From Ditylenchus dipsaci (lineage: Eukaryota; Nematoda; Chromadorea; Rhabditida; Anguinidae): 64,000 bases of DNA. The number at the start of each line of letters is the position of its first letter. Positions within the stretch are counted from its first letter, which is position 1. Below, piece after piece: positions 61,965 through 64,000 of this stretch. Below the pieces are notes generated by a model. It did not search any database, was not told the origin of the DNA, and was given only the letters and a program-made list of their open reading frames with translations. The stretch lies in NCBI GenBank assembly GCA_004194705.1, contig SADC01001285.1, positions 806,001 to 870,000 of the forward strand, given 5' to 3'. The translations under genes were made by a program, and so were the position numbers.

Positions 61965-62210
61965 ATTTGGTGCGTTGACGTTAGACACGTTTGGTCCCAT
62001 TTTGTCCCACACCTCTTTTTTTATAAAACCTCAGAAAAAGGCACCCAAATATTAGTCCCAGTCCCAGATTACCCCGGAAAAAGTGTGTGAGGCATTTATT
62101 AGTCCTAAATACACTGGCCTACCCCTAAACATAAGGCCTAAGTAGTTAGAACTCAGGGTAGTTCCAAAATGGGACAAAAGGTACCTAACGTCGATACCCC
62201 GCATATTTTA
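61965..62210. repeat. palindromic repeat with GACGTTAG and GGGACAAAA arms
   Basis: TGCATATTTGGTGCGTTGAC near 61970 faces CGATACCCCGCATATTT near 62195; CCCATTTTGTCCC faces GGGACAAAA. Confidence 0.55.
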
Positions 62211-62760
62211 GTTTTTTCTTGTTATTTTCCAGCTTTTTCGCAATCCAGATCAGTTGGCAACCACCCAATAAGAGATCAAGTAGCAACATTCCATTCATTT
62301 TCATCTTTTTAAGAATAGTAGGAAAACAGAACCAGGAAGCTACGTAGTCCTTACAGTGTAAATTTGTAATCGTATAAGCCAGATTACTGGCAGCTACCCC
62401 ATTTAAAAAAATGTGACTTTAATCTGGCTCATACTTCTTTTCTTACATCGTTTTCTTTTTTTGGGTCCAATTTTGAGAAACTTTAGTGATTATGAGCTAT
62501 TCTTCATCATCATTTGTTATTGGCGTGTGTGGGGGCAGCACCCAATTATCCTTCTAGCTAATAACCCGCCCACTCCAGTCATGGCCCTCCTGAAGAGGCG
62601 TTTTACAAGCCAAGTTTGGTAGTAGTCAAGGAGGGTGGGAATTTATTTGGACGGCTTGTATAAATTTGTGTGCTTCTTAACAATTAGTTCTACTTCTTAA
62701 TTTTTTTATTGGAGGACATCTGCATAAATTATTTCAACTTTTACTCAACCACTTTTTTCC

Positions 62761-62784
62761 AGAGTTTGAGCAAACAGGAGGAGG
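62761..62784 (+). promoter_or_regulatory. probable splice acceptor and 5' leader (trans-splicing candidate)
   Basis: ACTTTTTTCCAG ends at 62762, followed by 22 bases with purine-rich AGGAGGAGG directly before the ATG at 62785. A pyrimidine-rich acceptor so close to a start codon suits spliced-leader trans-splicing, or a 5' UTR intron. Confidence 0.4.
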
Positions 62785-62931
62785 ATGTCTCCACCACCAG
62801 CCAGCCACCCAGTTTTGCCTGTTCTAGTGCCCTTGTGGATGTGCATGTTGATGATGTGGAATGTTGCCAGTGCAGATGACTCGATGATGTTGCAGCAGCA
62901 GCAGCTGAAAACACCCGCCACTTGTGCTCAG
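62785..62931 (+). CDS. first exon of a downstream secreted or membrane protein gene (partial)
   Basis: ATG opens a 49-residue exon ending in CAG before a consensus GTATGT donor. The peptide starts MSPPPASHPVLPVLVPLWM, continues through MCMLMMWNVASA, a typical signal peptide with cleavage after ASA, then DDSMMLQQQQLKTPATCAQ. I do not recognise the protein. The remaining exons lie beyond the window, past the transposase at 63386-64000. Confidence 0.6.
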
Positions 62932-63385
62932 GTATGTCTATTTTTAATTTCTCAGGTTTCCGATTATATTAATTTGTATAAGTGGACTGTCTGGAGAGAG
63001 TGGGAGTTTGTGCTTTTAATATTGATTAGGCCTTTTTGGATTCACTTCGAAGTTCAAAGTTGACGTTTTCAAATTTTTAAAAATAAAATTTAAAAAGTGC
63101 AGGAAAACCGTTAGCACTAAGCTACCCAGGTGATTTTTCCTTGACTTTTACTATAGTTAAAAAAATAAAAATAAGAAAAGTTTCTAGTTGGTTATCGGGA
63201 CCCATTTTTTAAAATTATTTACAACCTTTTCTAAGCCTAATTTTTGGTCAGAAACACAAAAAGGAGGACCATAAACATTTGAGTTTTCACTTATTTATTC
63301 GTATTAAATGCCCTTACAATCACAGTACCTTATTAGCGAGCAATATCAAAAGGCACATTTACCGGATACAAACGACGAATATCAT

Positions 63386-64000
63386 TCAATAAATCTGCAA
63401 AGGATCCTTGTCTTTCACACAATTTCTCCACCAGAATTCTTCCAAGTATGCTTCCAGATGTTGTCGAGCTGTTCCACTTTGATCCTTGCTCCTTTTCTTT
63501 GACGAACGCCACATCCTCTCTACAGTATTGGTATGAGCTCCAGTCACAGGATCCACGAAGTTTTGCTTGTGATTTACAGTCAGATGGGAGAGAGCAAGTT
63601 CATTGCTTTTCAATTCATTGTAGCCTTTCCACAGATCTGTGATGATGATGGAATCAGGATGAATTCGATGATTGATCACTTCCTCCAGTGTAGCAGAATC
63701 CCTAACATAAGAAATCACCAAAAAAAGAAAAAATTTCGATGGTACAATTACCTTTTCTTGATGACCTCGATAAAGACTTCTTTTGTTTCCCTGCATATAC
63801 CTCCAAAGACCCATGTGGTTGGAAAGAGACGACCCTTTTGATACTTGCGATGTGTGTAAGCGCTTTCATCAACTTCGACGGTCAAGCCAGGCCCACCTGT
63901 AACTTCTTATCAAAACCAGGATAGAAAGACATTTTCAATTAGAGTATACCAATAACACCGGATGTCCTCCACAATACCTCGTGACAAATTTGGCGCATGT
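63386..64000 (-). CDS. ISXO2/IS1595-like DDE transposase (Merlin-type), 5' end outside window
   Basis: Minus-strand exons 64000..63950, 63896..63752 and 63701..63386, joined across introns of 53 and 50 bp. They read IGGPGLTVEVDESAY, GRLFPTTWVFGGICRETKE, SATLEEVINHRIHPDSIIIT, DLWKGYNEL, then VDPVTGAHTNTVERMWRSSK, ending DPLQIY and a stop. The GGPG...VDES, TDxWxGY and NTVExxW motifs supply the Asp, Asp and Glu of the DDE catalytic triad in ISXO2-like families. The part seen is open with intact splice sites, so it may be functional. It lies opposite to, and apparently within the first intron of, the gene starting at 62785. Terminal inverted repeats were not identified. Confidence 0.85.

Noticed and set aside
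62785..62931. This exon as the missing first exon of the mua-3-like gene
   Set aside because: It lies 11 kb downstream of the stop on the same strand, so it cannot be upstream of 6718 unless the assembly is rearranged.

Overview
The window is nuclear DNA of an animal, most probably a nematode. It has GT-AG introns, no operon-like packing and AT-rich introns. One huge gene reads as an orthologue of the nematode adhesion receptor MUA-3. A transposase of the ISXO2/IS1595-like type, a group I regard as common in nematodes, sits at the right edge. I cannot name the species.

Layout. Positions 1-6700 are almost entirely nested palindromic (MITE-like) repeats, including a 3.4-kb TA-flanked element at 2355-5774 that carries nine copies of a near-palindromic 14-mer. 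From about 6718 to 51324 on the plus strand runs one gene of at least 75 exons. It encodes, in order: a partial LDL-receptor class A module, about 16 EGF-like modules, a von Willebrand factor A domain with all three MIDAS motifs, about 28 more EGF-like modules, a SEA-like domain, one EGF-like module, a second SEA-like domain, a handful of EGF-like modules, one transmembrane helix and a Ser/Thr-rich cytoplasmic tail with a clear stop codon. The signal-peptide exon and probably more LDLa modules were not found. About twenty single-base frame breaks, many at homopolymer runs, interrupt an otherwise well-conserved reading. I read them mostly as sequence or assembly errors.

The introns are packed with non-autonomous DNA transposons that can be sorted by target-site duplication (TSD): TTAA-flanked palindromes; TA-flanked elements with CAGTCGA ends (pogo/Tigger-like); TA-flanked elements with CCGTATT ends; hAT-like elements with 8-bp duplications; one Harbinger-like element with a 3-bp duplication; and tRNA-like (SINE-like) fragments. 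Several are nested, so their order of insertion can be read directly.

Positions 51325-62760 are intergenic. They hold a possible coding relic (53515-53895, minus), two satellite arrays (about 54.4-55.6 kb and 56.4-57.5 kb), hairpin clusters, and a dense group of hAT-like elements. A second plus-strand gene starts at 62785 with a signal-peptide exon and continues past the window. A minus-strand transposase (63386-64000, 5' end outside) lies downstream of that exon, apparently in the gene's first intron.

The most unusual signal is a group of elements with short flanking duplications whose interiors are built almost wholly from one short self-complementary word. Each family has its own word, such as GGTTAACC, GGTAATTACC, GGAGAATTCTCC, GGCCCGGGCC, CAGCCGGCTG or TCGAGGCCTCGA.
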